Assembly: GCF_949628265.1 (NCBI RefSeq)
Contig: NC_088790.1
Coordinates: 19,906,545 to 19,970,544 of the forward strand
Length of the DNA stretch: 64,000 nt
Reading direction: 5' to 3'
From: Cloeon dipterum
Lineage: Eukaryota > Arthropoda > Insecta > Ephemeroptera > Baetidae
In this document: one piece after another, positions 12,231 to 27,200 of the stretch
Layout of the letters: each line of letters begins with the position of its first letter
How positions within the stretch are numbered: the stretch's first letter is position 1
Program-made: the position numbers and the translations under genes
The notes under the pieces: model-generated
Database searches by the model: none
Seen by the model: the letters and a program-made list of their open reading frames with translations, nothing else
Told to the model about the DNA's origin: nothing

Positions 12231-15200
12231 ATGACCATGGACGACGACGAGTTGCGAGCATCGGCCGCGCGCAAGGGCCGCAGCGCAAGCATCTGCGCGC
12301 CTGGCTTCTCCAGTATGGAGGCCGTCGTGCAGGCGGCCACCCAGGCCGACTCCACGCCGCAGCGTACCCGACGTGCCAAGCCGGCCACGCGTTCCCAGAG
12401 CGCGCGTATCACGCAGGCCAACAAGCCACGCGTCGCACGCAAAACCAGGGCAGAATCGCCCTCGCTGGTGAGTCAATGACCTTCCTCCCGAAATCACTGG
12501 ATTTTTCTGCGTTTTTAGACCTGTTACCAAAGCCTGCAAACAATGAGCAAACCAAAAGAGTTTAAGTTAAACAGAATAAAAACTAGGCTTTCTTTTTGTT
12601 ATTAATTTAGGGACGTAATTGACTATAAGGGGATAATTCGAAAATTCGTTCTAAAATTTCTGGTTGAACTCTGAAGAAATTTTTTTATTTCCTTTTTTTG
12701 TAATTGTTTGATTTTTAATCCTATTGTTAAATGATGATTATTAAATTTAAAAAAAACAGCCAAAACAACATGCGACACATGCAGGCAACTTTTGCATTTC
12801 ACCATTTTTACACGGAATAAAACCAAATGGTGTTAAGAGTTTGTAAGTGTGAACGAATATGTAAAGTTTTGCCATAAAAGCCTCCACTATATATTTTCTT
12901 TTGGAACTAACTTAAAAACTGTTACAAAACCTGCAAAAAAGCAAATCAACCCTCTCTCGTTTTATCGCATCCGTTTCGAAGGTTTAGCGAGTGTCGACCA
13001 AATTAGTTTCTGACCACTTCTTCAACCAGAATTCTATAAAGGCATGTGGTTGGCAAAACAGCACGAATCTGTCTGCAGATTTTGCAGCACTTTGTCTCCA
13101 ATTGCTCTTTCTAAAACTGACTGACTTATAATTAAAGTTTTGTGATGAAATATGACAATTGACTGAATGATTCTCTAGGCGGGTTTCAAGCCAATTTAAA
13201 TATTTCTGATGCGATTTTTTGACGGACTTTAACGATAGCCTTTTCTTTCCTATCTTTAGCTTGAATTGAATTTGAAAAGATGGCGATTGCATGTGATGTA
13301 TAATGCGCTCTTTAGAAACCAATCTTCAACGTCAAAAATACTTTATTTTTTGGCCACAATTACTGTTAGAGAAGAGCGGGGAATTACACAGTGGTACCAT
13401 TATTTAATGCTCATCACGTGCAGTTTTCATAATTGATTGATCGAGAATCTGATGTGCTGTGACGTAGAAATATAAGCGAATACATGAAACTCTGATCAGA
13501 TAATTATTCTCATTCTTAACCCAGCAATTATTCCTTTCAACCTAAGATGCTGTGGAATTACTGCAAGTTAATTGGCAGCTTAACCCAGATTATTTAATTG
13601 AAGAACTGTCATCTTTTGTATTTAATGCTACTACTAATTTCCACGGCTTAGACGTCATTCGCGGAGATTGCGAGAGGAAGTTCGCAAGGCCATAGTTCTT
13701 GTGCGATGCACATTGAGCCAGAGGAATCTTCCAAGTCGCGGCATCTAGGATTACTCGTGACTTCATTCGAAGTTTGCGCAATGCTTTAGCGGAAATAAGC
13801 AACAAGCAGATGTGCGATTTCAAAAGTCCTATGGCAATCGCAAACATTGTTGTGTGTATTGTAATTTTGCCAAAACGCAGCAACTGATTCTAATATCCGC
13901 CTTTCAAGGGGCACACATATGCACAGCACAGTTGTTTGCAATCAGCAGCTCCCTTCCTTTGAAGAAAATCCTATAGTTCTAAGCCGAATAGAAATCCGTT
14001 CCATTCAAATGAGAACTATTGTTGCGAATATAGAGCCGCCTAATGGTGGCGAAATCCACTTTGCACGCACGCTCTATCAGTGGCCATATTCACAATTGGG
14101 CTGATTGCGGAGATTCTCTCGCAGTAATTGAAATTAACGAGCGCCGCCATTGACTTGCAAATGGGACAAATTTCAGCCTAACCACCTTTTGCTCGCGAGC
14201 GTGAGATCGAAAAACTCATTAAGCGTGCGCAACGCCCTCGGGACTCGAAGTTAATGAATCCTGACTCGTAATCCGCAGCCGCCAGCGACTTTTTAATTTT
14301 GTGTGCCCGGCCTTTAGGCACACCTTCCCAGATGTCATAAGTGGCGTGACAACGCATTTGCATCTTTTTAAAGTATCTACCTTTGGTTCAAAAAGGAAAC
14401 ACTCATTGCATATTAAATCCATATAAAGTGAAAATTATTTTCGCACCCAAATCAAGGAGACGGCACCAGTAATAAGAAATATTTTTCTTCTTTTATTGCA
14501 ACAAGAAAGTGTTGTAAAAACTAATTGAAGAATTTTTGGAACAGTCAAGGCGTCAAGGCAGCAAAGGCGTTAAATAAATAGTTTATGTGTGAAAAATACC
14601 TGCTTTTGAACCTAAATGGAAACATGAAAGCCGATTTTCTCTCTCTTGAGATAACAAAGCTGATAAAAAATCGATCGATGTGCCGTTCAAAAATTCAGCA
14701 GCCAATGGAAAAGGACACAGGTGTGCGGTCCGGTCGCTTTTTCCCTTGTGCGAGGGCTGCTGGCGTTTGTCACAGAGCTCGTGACAGATGAGAAAGAGAA
14801 ACAAGTGCGAAAGCGTCGAGTCTGAACTAATACTCGTCGCGTGGCTGGTACCCCTTAAAATATAAAGAGACGTCGCAATCTTCCCCTGACGCTTGTAATG
14901 TTCGCTTGAAATGTGCTCAGCAATCTGAAGCGGATTTAACTTTCTCTTTGTTCCCGCAAAATGAAATAACTTTTGGTAAAACTGTTGTTGATTTTCATAG
15001 TCGGATGCTTTCTTTGAGAAACATTTCCTTTGCTGGGATTTATTAAAGCTAGTTTGCTGTTTACTATTTATAACTTTTGCATGCGGGAGAAAGAGACTTT
15101 GGTAGAAGAACGATAGCATTTAAAAATTAAAGATTTTAATTTTCTGAGAAAGGTCAGCTGTTATTTGTTTTGAATTATATGTTTTTTTCATTCAAATTTA

Positions 15201-18200
15201 AAGGAATTTGTTTCATAGGTAAAATTGGCTGAAACATTTATTTTTATGTCTTCACAATTGCAATGCTCAGCTGTGTTTCATTTTTTCAGTGTTTTTCTTT
15301 GCCCTGCTTGGTTGCAGACAATGAGCTCTTCGTGTCGGAGCGAACCGCGTCTGGAGAACATCCCTACGATCGCGACCTACAGCACCGAGTCACCCGGCGC
15401 CCCGCGGCGCAGCCCCCGCGCGACGACTGGCACGCGTCGCGTTAACAGCGTCAAGTCTCCGTCGGGCCACCAGCAGCCAATCCATGCCGCCGGTAGCCAC
15501 CACAGGGGCGAGTCGGTGCGCGAGGTCAGCCACAAGAGGGGCGGCTTCCTCGACGTGCCCAACCTGGACGAGCCGAGACACCCTGATGAGGACGAGGAGT
15601 CCTACCGACTCAGGGAATTCGCCATCACTGGAAAGGGTGAGTACAACTAAGACAACTGCATATTTATGAGTTTAATCAAATTTTAATGCAAAATAAATTT
15701 AAAGGCACGTGGTCTAACAATTCATCAAAAAATTATACAATCAATCAATAAAATCTTCTCTGGAAATTCATTTAAATTAAGAAATCCACGTCTTCAGCCT
15801 GCATTAAAACAAAAGCAACGTTTTTTAAAGGAAAATGAATTAAGCATGATTGCAGTGTTGTGTATCGTGAAGTGAGTACTTTGAAATGTTGTCCTGTAAA
15901 CTGAATGATACAATTCTGCTTTATAAAGGGGCCGAAAAATTCTCAAAGAAAAATAACAAATAGACACGCTAGTTTGACCTAAAAATCGCTTCTATTGAGT
16001 CAAACCCCGCCAAAAAGGTCTAAATGTGGCATTAAAACTGTCTGCAAAACCGTCTAAATCTTGTCAAACCCCGTATTAAAATGGTCGTCTTTTGGTAAAA
16101 AACATCTAAATGTCCCTACTCTAATTATTAGCAAAATTTACTTCAAATTTGAGTTCCGCAGAGTCAAAACCATGGAAATCAACACCAAGAACTGCTGAAT
16201 TCGGCAAATTTTAATTTCTGACAAAAACTCACTCCTTGGGGGTGGGGTTCTTTTTAACCCCACTCAAAATAAACCTCATAAATTAAACAGTCATGGTTGA
16301 TCATATTGACACCAAAATAAATTGAAAACTGTATGAAATTGGTGTGCCCGATTTTTGGGTTGCAAAAACATGTTTTTTTTCATATTCGGGTACGATTTGC
16401 ACAATAACAAGGAAAATCGTTACATAATTTTTTGATAATATTATTTTCTATTAAATGAGGCAAATATTATTTTCGCCATCTCAAATGTAAACGTTATTGT
16501 TCCAGTTGTTCCCTTCGTTACGCCCGGACTCTTTAGAAATATTCGAGCCGATTTTGTTAAGCTACGAAGTTTGTTAGCGTGGAAAAGTTATTGTTTGGCG
16601 CGGAGTGAAGTTTGTTTTAGACAGCAAAATTTTTCAATTTCCGTCCATCTTAACAAAAGTTACATCTTGCTCGAAAAAATCACATTTTTCAAAAATCGCA
16701 AACTTTTAGCCCATGTAAATATGCTGTTTTTGGAATTTTGACCTGAAATTTTCAGGTGATGCGTAGGGGATACTAGGGCAACACCTCCACCAAATTTCAT
16801 CAAAACCCTTTCCAAAGAGTGCCTACATAGTCTGAATTCCGGCAAATACAACAGCTACAAATTAATGTACCGGAATCTTGGCTATTCCATTATAACAGTA
16901 TTCCGACTACATGAACATTGAATGACAAGAATTTCATACTAGTCGTAATTATTTCGAGCCTGAACACTTCCAATGAGAATCATTCAATGGTACTTATCTC
17001 ATACACGGATGTTAAGGGGACGAGGAGTAGTGCATTTCTGTTCTGTCTGTATGGAAATACGCCAAAGGTCACTCGAACAATATCCCTTTCACGTTCAGGA
17101 AAGCACAATTTCCTTCGGAGTGCGGCAAGGAATTTCCTCCTATACTTCACGGAGCAATGTGCTCTCTACGGAGCTGCTCATGTGGATAATAATGACGGCA
17201 GGCAGCGGACTATTCGCTGCAAATCTGAGTACATGAACACACTCGATGCACTGCAGCCGTTTTTTCTTTCAATTTGTGTATATCGAAAAATATATATTAT
17301 GTAACCTTCTTCCCCTCGCTGCTGAGCCAGCAAGAATGCTGCTTCAAAATTGGATGCGATATATCCCATTGAAACTTTTCCACTCCTGGGAATTGTTGGT
17401 GCGAGCTCTCTATACTAATAGAAAATTCAATTTATTTATGTTTGATTGTTTGTACAACTGGAACGAACAAAATATTTAACAAGGTCATTTCAATCATACC
17501 TCATACCTAATTGTCAGGGGAAATAATAAGTTTATTTTATTCGTAAAAATTGTACATTAAATTCTCAAACTGAATAACGAAACTAATCAGTTGTGAATAA
17601 TTTTGTCAACTGGCCTAGTTAGAGAATTAAAAATTACTTTTCATTCCTCCATACCTATACAAAAGGAACAATATGTATATGAAAAAAAAAACGATGGGAA
17701 TTTTCAATGAGCTTTGGTTTTTGCGTTGACAGTTTACCCGCCGTAGGGGATTAATTATTCATGCCGCTCCAACGCAACAATTGAGACAGAGCGAAATTGT
17801 TCGTCGAGCCATTATTATCCGGTCGCAACGTGCTGCGCATAATACTACTTGAAGCGTGAATCAAGCGAGCAATTGGCCGTCCGCTCGATCACGGGGTGAA
17901 CCGCATCCGAGCACAGACTGACGCAGCATGTGTGTAACAAAAACTTTCCGCTCGCTCACAAACGTTATATTCAATCCCAATTTTTGTTGCAAATCCACGC
18001 ACAATGTGCAGAGCAGACTGGAAATTCACTTGTGTGCTTGCTCCTGCGGCGCAGAGAAAGAGAGCAGGGAAGAATGGAATTGGCATTCAAGAAAAGTCGC
18101 GAATTTGTCTCTGCTCACGTTAGGTACGGGCAGCGACATCCACACGTTGGAATTTACATTTAAATGTTATTAAGCGTAACTATATTAACAGATTTCCGCT

Positions 18201-21200
18201 CTCCCGATTTAAATAATAATATTTAGTTTGAAAAATCCTGGTCACCTTTGGAAGCCGCATCCAGGGTGGCTTTTTGCAAATAAAAACTACACATTTGTTG
18301 ATAAACTTGTAATAAAATTTTCTGACTGATATTGTCATTTATAAGCTGTCAAAAATTGAATAATAAAACCTAAAAAGATATACAAAATGAGTTGGAAAGA
18401 GCTAAATGAGCTAAATCCCGATATTTTACGCCAAACGAGAAAAATTACACGGCACTAGATCCTTTCCCTGCGATTGCAACGCAGGTGGAATTTTACCCCG
18501 CTGTTCACCGGAAAGATTGTACTTGTGGATTGCACTGCTCTAAATTGAAAAATTAAAAGGAGTAGTCAATTTTGGTATATTTTTGAATGGCGTGAGAGAG
18601 TTAAACTCCTTACTTACGGCTCTCAATTGTCCAGAAAGAAAATTGGGCTCATCTCATTTTTCTCTCGGTAAAATTTCTTCATACATAGAGCCTTAAAATC
18701 CGAAATAAAAAGCGAGACTACATATATACAAATGTGGAAAGCAGCACAAGTGTTTGCCTTAAACCCTGTTTGGAGAGGATGTTCGATCCAGCCGTAAGTC
18801 GCTGCAGCCACAAGGGACGAACCCATCGACAGTCTAGACTTGGGCTTAAGTCTGAAAATGTGTAACAGAGCAGTCCGTGCCTGTTGCGGCTCGGCTGACA
18901 CACAACACACGCATTTGCCAGCCTTCCCATCCACATAACTCAATTTCCTTGAAAGCCGCACACTCACACACACCACACACGGGTGAGAGCGGCTGATAAA
19001 AGTCTCTGCGGGGCTGGCAAAAAATTCCACGCATTTGACGGTCGGCACCCTTGGTGGGACGCCGGATCGTCTGCCTTTTTCAATGCCAGGCGGCAACCGC
19101 AATTTTAGGAGTGTGTCGAATCTCATTTTATGGCCGAGGATTTGCACTTTTTTCCTTGCCTCGCCGAGAGCGAGGCTGACCATCAGGCCACTGCTTTTTG
19201 GCATTAAAACACCCCGAAGGCTTGGCTAAACACATTAGTCCGCTGGAGTGACAGAATGGGGTTAGTCAAACCCTCTGGTTTCTCTCGCTTTCTCTTTCTT
19301 CTTCACCAAGTATTCAGGCGTTTAATTAATTGCTTTATTTTTTAGCTTTGTGTTAAATTGGATTTAAGTTAAACAATTGATGGAATGATGGGGTTTTCAT
19401 TTTCAATCTGTTGATTTTACAAAAACTAGTCGCACGTAAGAGTTAAAGAAATCTAATCCAGTTTTTGTACATTACTTATTTAGAAGCTGGAAATTTTTTA
19501 AAATCTGGTTAAAACAGACAATACGAATAATTGTTTGTTAATGAAGAAAAATTAAACTAACAAAATAGCCAAATTTGCAAGTGCATAGGCATAAATTGAG
19601 TCAAGAAAATCAGTGTCACTCTATCTTGGAGAAATAAAGAGGAAAAAATCCCCATGGCATAAATATGTCCATTAGAGTTCTGTCAACAATTCGCAGCAAA
19701 TGTCAGAGTCCCAACTCCTCGTAACTTTGAATGCGTTTTCTTTTGAAGAGTGTTTCCACACCACCGTAAAATCTATTTTAATGAGAATTGCCGGGAGTTC
19801 TTTTCAATTTGCGCGCTCTTCTATCTGTTGGCTACATTTTTTGCACTGATTCAAGACTCTTGAGCTGATTAAAACCGTCCTTTGAAGCAAGACGCTTCCC
19901 TGCCTTGCATCAGATGAAATGAATCCCGGCTACTTGCTAATAGCACCATTCAAAAGTCTCTATATTTAGTATCTCCGCGAATGTGGAGGAAGTGTGCGCA
20001 GAAAAGAAGAGAGAGAGCACAAAAGACTCCCCAGGCAGCCAACTTACGCACGCATTGTTGAGCTCGTTTTCATTTCATCGTGGCAAAATAAAAACGGTCT
20101 GTTAGAAATTTAATTTCTTTCATGCACTCCTCCCGAGTGGAATATATGTACACGTATTTCTACACATGCAGGCCGCGTTGTGTCGGCGTGTTTCCACTCA
20201 GTTGAGAAGCAATTATGCATGCTTGCGCGAGGCTGGCGCGCAAATTGGAGCACGCGGAATTATTATTTCGTCGAAAGGCGCTGGAGCACGAATTCTTTCA
20301 TCTCTTAGCGCTGCTCCTTTGAGAATCGTTCTCGACGGCAGAGAACGAAAAGAAAATCGGGCCGAGAGCGCGCAGCTCATATCAAAATGCAAAGAGGGGG
20401 CTCTTCGTAATTAGCGGCAGGCTAATTAGTTTTTGCTTACGCGATGAGAGCGAAAAGTGTGCAGACCTGAGCTTCAATTAAAACTTTTAATGGGCGTGGA
20501 CACTCGACACTGAAATTATTTATTTTCGAGCACCGGCGCGCGCGAGTGCAGCGATAAACAAACAGCGCAGTAACAAATGCCAATTTTGCAAATGGAATTG
20601 GAGCTGGCACTGTTCTCGCTAACTCAATTTCACTTTAAAGTAGGAGCAGAACGAAGTTTTGCCGCACACAACACGTTCATTGTTCCACTAATGAATGCCT
20701 GCGCTTTCTTGGTATTAATTTCACGTGATTCCAGTTTTAGATCAATAAATTGTCTTGTTCTTCATACAAATGGGGCTCCTGTTGGGGCGAAATCCCTACT
20801 CCAGCACCAAAACATATAGATGTATTGTTTTCCCTTCAAAACTAATTAGTTGCCTTTTTCAGTTATCGGCTATTAGGGTACATTCGATGTAAGTTGGTTC
20901 AAAATTTGTTAGTTTTATGGGCTGGCTGCGCAAACTCAAAAAACATTTGAAAAAACAAATTCTTCGGTGAAACAGGAAAGGTATGAGTTAAAGGGTGTGC
21001 CATTATGGAATTTTTTACATTCACGATATTTTCAAAAATCATGTGTCAATTTTTCAGTTTTAGAGTACAATTTCTTGGAAACGAAATTTAAGGCCTCAAT
21101 GAAACATATTCGTACGTGTCTTGAAGGGTATTTTCGGATTTTTAAAATATTGTGCTGGGCTTGAAAGTTACGAAAATAGTTACTTCGATCATGCTCTTCG

Positions 21201-24200
21201 AGAATAATCCAATCTACATCTTATTTAATTTGCATAGCATGCAGGTCGAGGCAATAATTTTTAAAAATTTACAAAGTATCAAAAATACCACAAAAAAATC
21301 CTAATTTCCACCACAGATTCTCATTCTGTAGACTGATGTCTAGTATCTAAGTTCCACGATTTTGCCTGAACTATCCTGCATGCCCACGATTACCATCAAT
21401 CATGGTATAATCGGGGAACTTTCATTAAATTTGAGACATCAGTGTTCTGCAAGTTTTCACCTCTCATCTGTAATTTTATATTTGACAAAGTGCCATTTTT
21501 GTGATTTTATTATTATATATACTGCCAATGGAAAATAAAATAGCTATAATCAACTAAATATCCCATAGGTCAAACAAATAAAAAATAAATATGAAACAGA
21601 GTAAAGATAAACACAATTCACTTTAAGTGCTCGAGCATCGACCTGGATCACGTGTGAATGGGTTCTGTGGCGATTTTGGCGAGCAGCTGGCGGTGGCTGC
21701 TGGCTGCAGTTATATATAATATACGATCATCGAGATTACATCCACCCAGCAGCATTGGCTCTCACGAAATACATAGAGAGCAAAGGTCAGCCAGAATACG
21801 ATTTAAACGCGGCTATTTTCAGAACGATAATCTCTACGTGACCCATATGGAGGGCAAAGGTAAAAAAATGATGTCTTGTTCAGTACATAGCGCTCACACA
21901 CATACACACTCTCACGTGCGTCTGGAACACTTCCAGTTGCTAATTAATCTGCTGGCTCAGACATTAGCGATTTCTCCAAGGCTATTGCGAATCTAGAGCA
22001 CATTTCACTATCGCTTTCAAAACTTTAGGAGGCAGCTGTCGAATCGAAGATGTCAGAACAAACGTAAATTATTATCCGCATGAATCACAAATTGCGTGGT
22101 AGTGTTCAAATGCGAAGATAAAGTCAAATGAGGCAAAGGAAAACTTTTGTCTGAAATTCTATAGTGGCGGGATAATTATCGAATAAAAAGAAGAAAAACT
22201 AAAAATGGTGGTTCTCAACTCATTGACGTAGGATGGTCGACTCAGAGTGAAAAATGCTCTCGCACACGCTCATTACTGATCACAATCAAAGGGAGACAAG
22301 TGACGACATCTTATGAAAGCCTCGACACTCACCCTTTGTGCGATACAAGATAAAATCACCTATAACAAAAATTCACACTTACAAAAGTACATCCTTTATT
22401 TCAAGTTGTTTCAAGGGTGAAAAAATTCATCCTCATAAGACGCGAAAGGAAGGTAGGTTGCTAAATCAAATAGATTGAGAAAATAATATTTATATTTTCT
22501 TCAAAACTATAAAAAATCCTTACTTAGAACATATTTTTCATTGATTTACAGCAACGTTATTTCTTGTATTTTTAAGGCAACAATCCTCTCTGTTACGTAA
22601 CCTCAAGGTCTAAAAAAGCATCTGGTTCAATTGGCAGTCAGAACCAAAAAGAAATTCGCCAGGGAAAACAAACTCGAGAGCACGTGAGCGCAAACAAAAG
22701 CGGCACTACAGCGAATTTCCGCCAGCCACGCGTGTTGACATTCAAATTTAAAGCAGCGTGTCAGCCTGCAGTTTCCAATCCGAAATATGTGTACGTGAAA
22801 AGCACCTCATTAGTCTGAGGACAAAAACATTTCGGCGGCGTGCACGTGCGAGAGACTGTTGCCCGTCTACCCGCGCTTCCCTTGTTCATAAAAACAAGGC
22901 GGCCGCGGAATCAGTAGGGTGCAAAGCCCCTGAGCACAGCTCTTTCCGTGTGCGCGCCGTACTAATTCTCACTCGTCAGCCCCGAAGGAGTAATTTCTTC
23001 AGAAATGGAGCACGACGGCCTGTCAGCGCGGCGCGCAAACGTACTTGTGTTCCAAAGTACGAAAGTAAACTGCCGCGCAGCCGAGACTGAATGGAGAGGA
23101 GCAGGCGGGCGGGCGAGGGAGCAGAAAGAGAAAAAGAACTGGCCCCCGGATTATTAGTAACGGGCCTTGCAGCCAAAGCCTGAGCCGCCGTGATTATTTT
23201 GCGCGCCCGCCGACGCACCGTTGACCCATTTTTAAGCACCAGTAATCGTCCTTTTTCTTTCCACACGTCTCGACCCAAACCGTCTGTGTGAGAAATCACG
23301 GCTTTTTATACACACACTTTAAAAATCTTTTCATTTGCTTCTATAGATACAATCTATCTTTAATTTCGTATAAGTTTCTGCAAAGGACCACGAAAAAATA
23401 ATGTGTGTTAAGTTGTTTCCGCGAAGCTATCAAACATCTTTAAGACTTCGGGCAGAAGCCGAAATTAACAGAGGACTATAAAGACGATTGTTAGGCATTC
23501 CAATTTTACATGAAAAAAGGGAAAAGGGGTGAATTCAATTCTACTGATTTTCCAATGGCTACTCCCAAAAGCAATTAATTAATTTCGTTGCTCGCTTCTC
23601 TTTTCGTTTACACTCTAAAGGGAGTGTGGTGCGGACGTTTTCAACGATCGCTGATTCAAAGTTCTCTGCAGCTAATACTTGGGCTATGAATTTTATTTTG
23701 GAAGTAAAGTACTGCTGACGAGGCCTACGGGGCCGAAATAGTCGCTGTACGGTATGAGAAAGTGTGATATTAACTTTATTTTACAATTTTTCGACTTGTT
23801 AACCTTCCATGCCTGATTTTTTGCTTGTTGTAATAGCCATTGTAAAATTAAATGAATGAAAAAAGACCTTGTGAGGATTCTTCAGTGAAATTATATTTTC
23901 GCTGGCTTTCTAAAATTTGCAACCCTTTACATCGTTGACTCGTCCAGCTGCATTTATAAAATCGATCAAAGAGATTTGAAACTTTTTGATCAATAATGCG
24001 TAAGCTGTTGATTATTCCAACCGCAGATCAGAAATAAATCCGCATATGACCTTAAATCATGGCTCATGGCATTGACTGCGATTGTGGAAGTTTGAAAGCG
24101 TTCAGCACCACATGCGGGCCTTTTACAAAAGTTTCATATTCGATTAGAGGGTTGATTGTGTGTGCCGTATACATGTCCCTTTTCCCTTGCACGACGTCAA

Positions 24201-27200
24201 GCGGAGAGTCAATTATAATCGAGAGATAGTGGCAATCGCGTCGCAAACAGAATCGATTCGTTTCATTAGCTGCATTGAATGGAAAAGCCGGTTGACATCC
24301 CATCGGGGAGAAGTGATTGCCCCAAGCGGACCCAGTGAAAGGGTTAGTTGAGTTAGGGCGAGAGACAGAAATGCGACCTTTCCCCGGCCATATGCGGTTT
24401 CTCCCTCTCTTGTGACCCCACAAAATAGCAGATAGACCTACCTGTCAATTAGCTCCGGAGAGCAAGCCGCAGCGACATATTAACGTCTCTGGTTAACTAT
24501 AGCAACCATAATATTGGTTTTAAGTTGCCAAATGTGGCGGAGCGATCGCTAAATTATGCAGCGGCCATTAAATAGTTTGGCCGATCTATTTTTGGAGCAG
24601 CTGTCTAGACTTCAAACACTTTTCTTTGTCGGGACACATTTAACATGTAAAAAGGAACCAAAATATTTTTCATGAAACTTTTACTGTGCACCTTTGGACA
24701 AATTTATCAGTAATAAAATGGTTATTTTAGTTTGTCATATAGTCAATATATTTCTTTGATTTAATCGTCTTGAAATATATATGAAATTAAATATTCTGAT
24801 GAAAGTATTTAAATCGCTTCAAATGTTATTTTGTTTTTATTTTAGGTTCGTGCAAGGAAACATACAAATTTGGGTCCTTTCCGGCTATGATGGCATTCTT
24901 CTGAGCTTTAAAAATTTTACGATGGTTTTGACTTAGAAAATAGCAGAGCCCTCAAGGAATACAACATTTTTTATATTCTACACTGCATCAAATAATTTTC
25001 TGATTTGGAGTTGATTAAAATCTTTCTTTTGATTATTCGTTAATTTTGACATCGTTGGGAAAGATAATCAACGGAACAGAATTTATCTTATTTTGGTGAA
25101 ATTAATCATAGTCTATACATCACAGCTTCAAAGAAAATATTTGATGGACTGAAATTCCCCAGTCAAATTGCTAGGACAAAAATAAATATTCGAGAGAAAA
25201 AGCGCACAAAAGAATTCTAGAATTGCTGATGTCAAGTGTAATTAATGATCACTGCGTTGTTGTCTATGAATGCGAGTGGAAAAGAGAGCCAATTTAATTC
25301 AGAAGAGTGCGGCACAATTAATTCGGTGGCGGCTGGAGCTGTTAGGCTGGAAGGAAGGGAATTTGAAACGAGCTGCGCCTCATTTATATCTCAGCCCGGG
25401 AAAGAGCCATAAAATTTAAAAGCTAGCGGCGGCCGGCGTTTTATTACTCTGCTCTCGCTGCGCTAACGATTTTCCGCCAAATTTTGATCGCCTTCTAAGG
25501 AGAAAGCTGCAACTTTTACCTGTCGGTGTGGCACACCGATGATTGCTTCGGCGAAAATACACACACGGGCGCCGTCGTAAGTCGGGCGTGCACAAACTTT
25601 GTCTACCGCGTTGTCGCTCATTTTTCTCCGTCAACGGAGGAGGGCTCGACTCTATTTTTGACCCGCTTTTGTCGGGTTTTGTGTACGTCTCCGGGGAGAT
25701 CCCTTTTTGATTGCGGAACGGCATTTATTAGCAATAAATTTGGGCCTAAAACCCGCGCCCTGCTGGAATTAGACCGTGGGCACGAACAAGGAAAAGGCAG
25801 CGCTGCGATTCCAATTACTGATATGTCAGCTCCATTGAGTTCGCAAGAGCCATTTCTTGATCTTCCAATTTGTCTGGATGTGATTTTCCATCAAGAAAAT
25901 CCCTTATCAAGTGTGAAATTTAGTTTATTGTTGAAATTTCTATTGGGCAGAATAATCTCAGACGAATAAAAAAGAATGACGGTGAATGTCGTTTTTGCCT
26001 TCTGCTCCTCAGATGTAGAAACGTAAAAAAAAACAGCACTGAATTGTTGCGTCGTGAAATTTTCCCCAAAAGTGTTTTTCTAGAAGGAAAGTAATTTTGG
26101 AAATTGGGTGCGAATCTGTAGTTTGCTATAGCATTCTAAAAAGGTGCGTGAAGCGTGAATGAAGGCAAAGTCAACGGAAATTGTGAAAATATAGCGACCA
26201 ACCTTTGTTTTTGAGACAGCTAAGTTAAATGAAGTAGTTGTGTCTAAATTTATTTATTAGAAAACACGCTAAATCCAAGTGTATTTCATTTCTCTCTTGT
26301 CATTCACGGTTAATTCGTTTTCCTTAGAGTTCTTATCTGAAAAAGGTCGTGTGCTGCATGGTTTGGTAAAATGTGCGTCGATTGAAAGGTAACATTTTTA
26401 TTTGTTATAAAAATTAATTGAAAATATAAAAATTGATTGGCCGCAGCATTTTAGATTCCAAAAGCATTAAAAAATGTCTATAAAACTCTGAATCAAACCC
26501 AAGAGTCCTTTCAAGCCGAAAACGTGTCTTGAATTTATTCCAGCAAAATTAATTTGAGCGCAATTTTTGAAAACGAGGATAATTAATATAATTTGAAACA
26601 GATGTATGAAACAGACGAAAATATTTCAAATACCCAAACAAAGAGCAATGTTAAAAAAATTGCTTGATGCTTTAGGTGAAAATAAGCTCGAGACATCTGA
26701 CATCGATTTTCATGCCGGCGGGAAATTCCAATCGTTGGGAATTCAATGTGAAATTTAAACTGGAGCTGCTCTGACAACGGCTTATCCCGTATTGTATTAT
26801 GCAAGACGCCCTCGCGTTTCAATGCTAATAATCTGAGCCAATCCGGCATTTGGAGCTCACACAAAGCGGATAAAACTAAATCAAGATCTGCATACACACA
26901 GTAATCGAATTGGAGTCGCGAGTGGAATGAGTTTAGGCCCGGCAGTCAGTGCGTTTGCTGCCTTGTTTACCCAAGTCTGGCAGCGATTTTGAGCGAGAGC
27001 GGCACACACTAGTAATTGGATTTGCGAACTCGCTGGCACGCACAATTATGCAGCATGCAAGATGAGATATCGAGCCTTTTGAAATTCGCCGACACCTCCG
27101 CCGGGCAAAGAGATCGCTGCCGACTAATGCGATTAATCTCCATGGGCGACAAACACGGGCGGCAGCTCTGCTACGCGGCGGGCTTAATTAATTTTTCCGA

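Noticed and set aside
11837..12539. Minus-strand open frames of up to 201 codons over RGK exon 1
   Set aside because: They overlap the CpG-rich leader and first exon of the RGK gene. The plus-strand exon continues in phase into exon 2; the minus frames lead nowhere.
14583..15119. 178-codon open frame on the minus strand in RGK intron 1
   Set aside because: No recognisable domain, no signal peptide, no splice-linked partner, and ordinary AT-rich intron composition. Most likely accidental.
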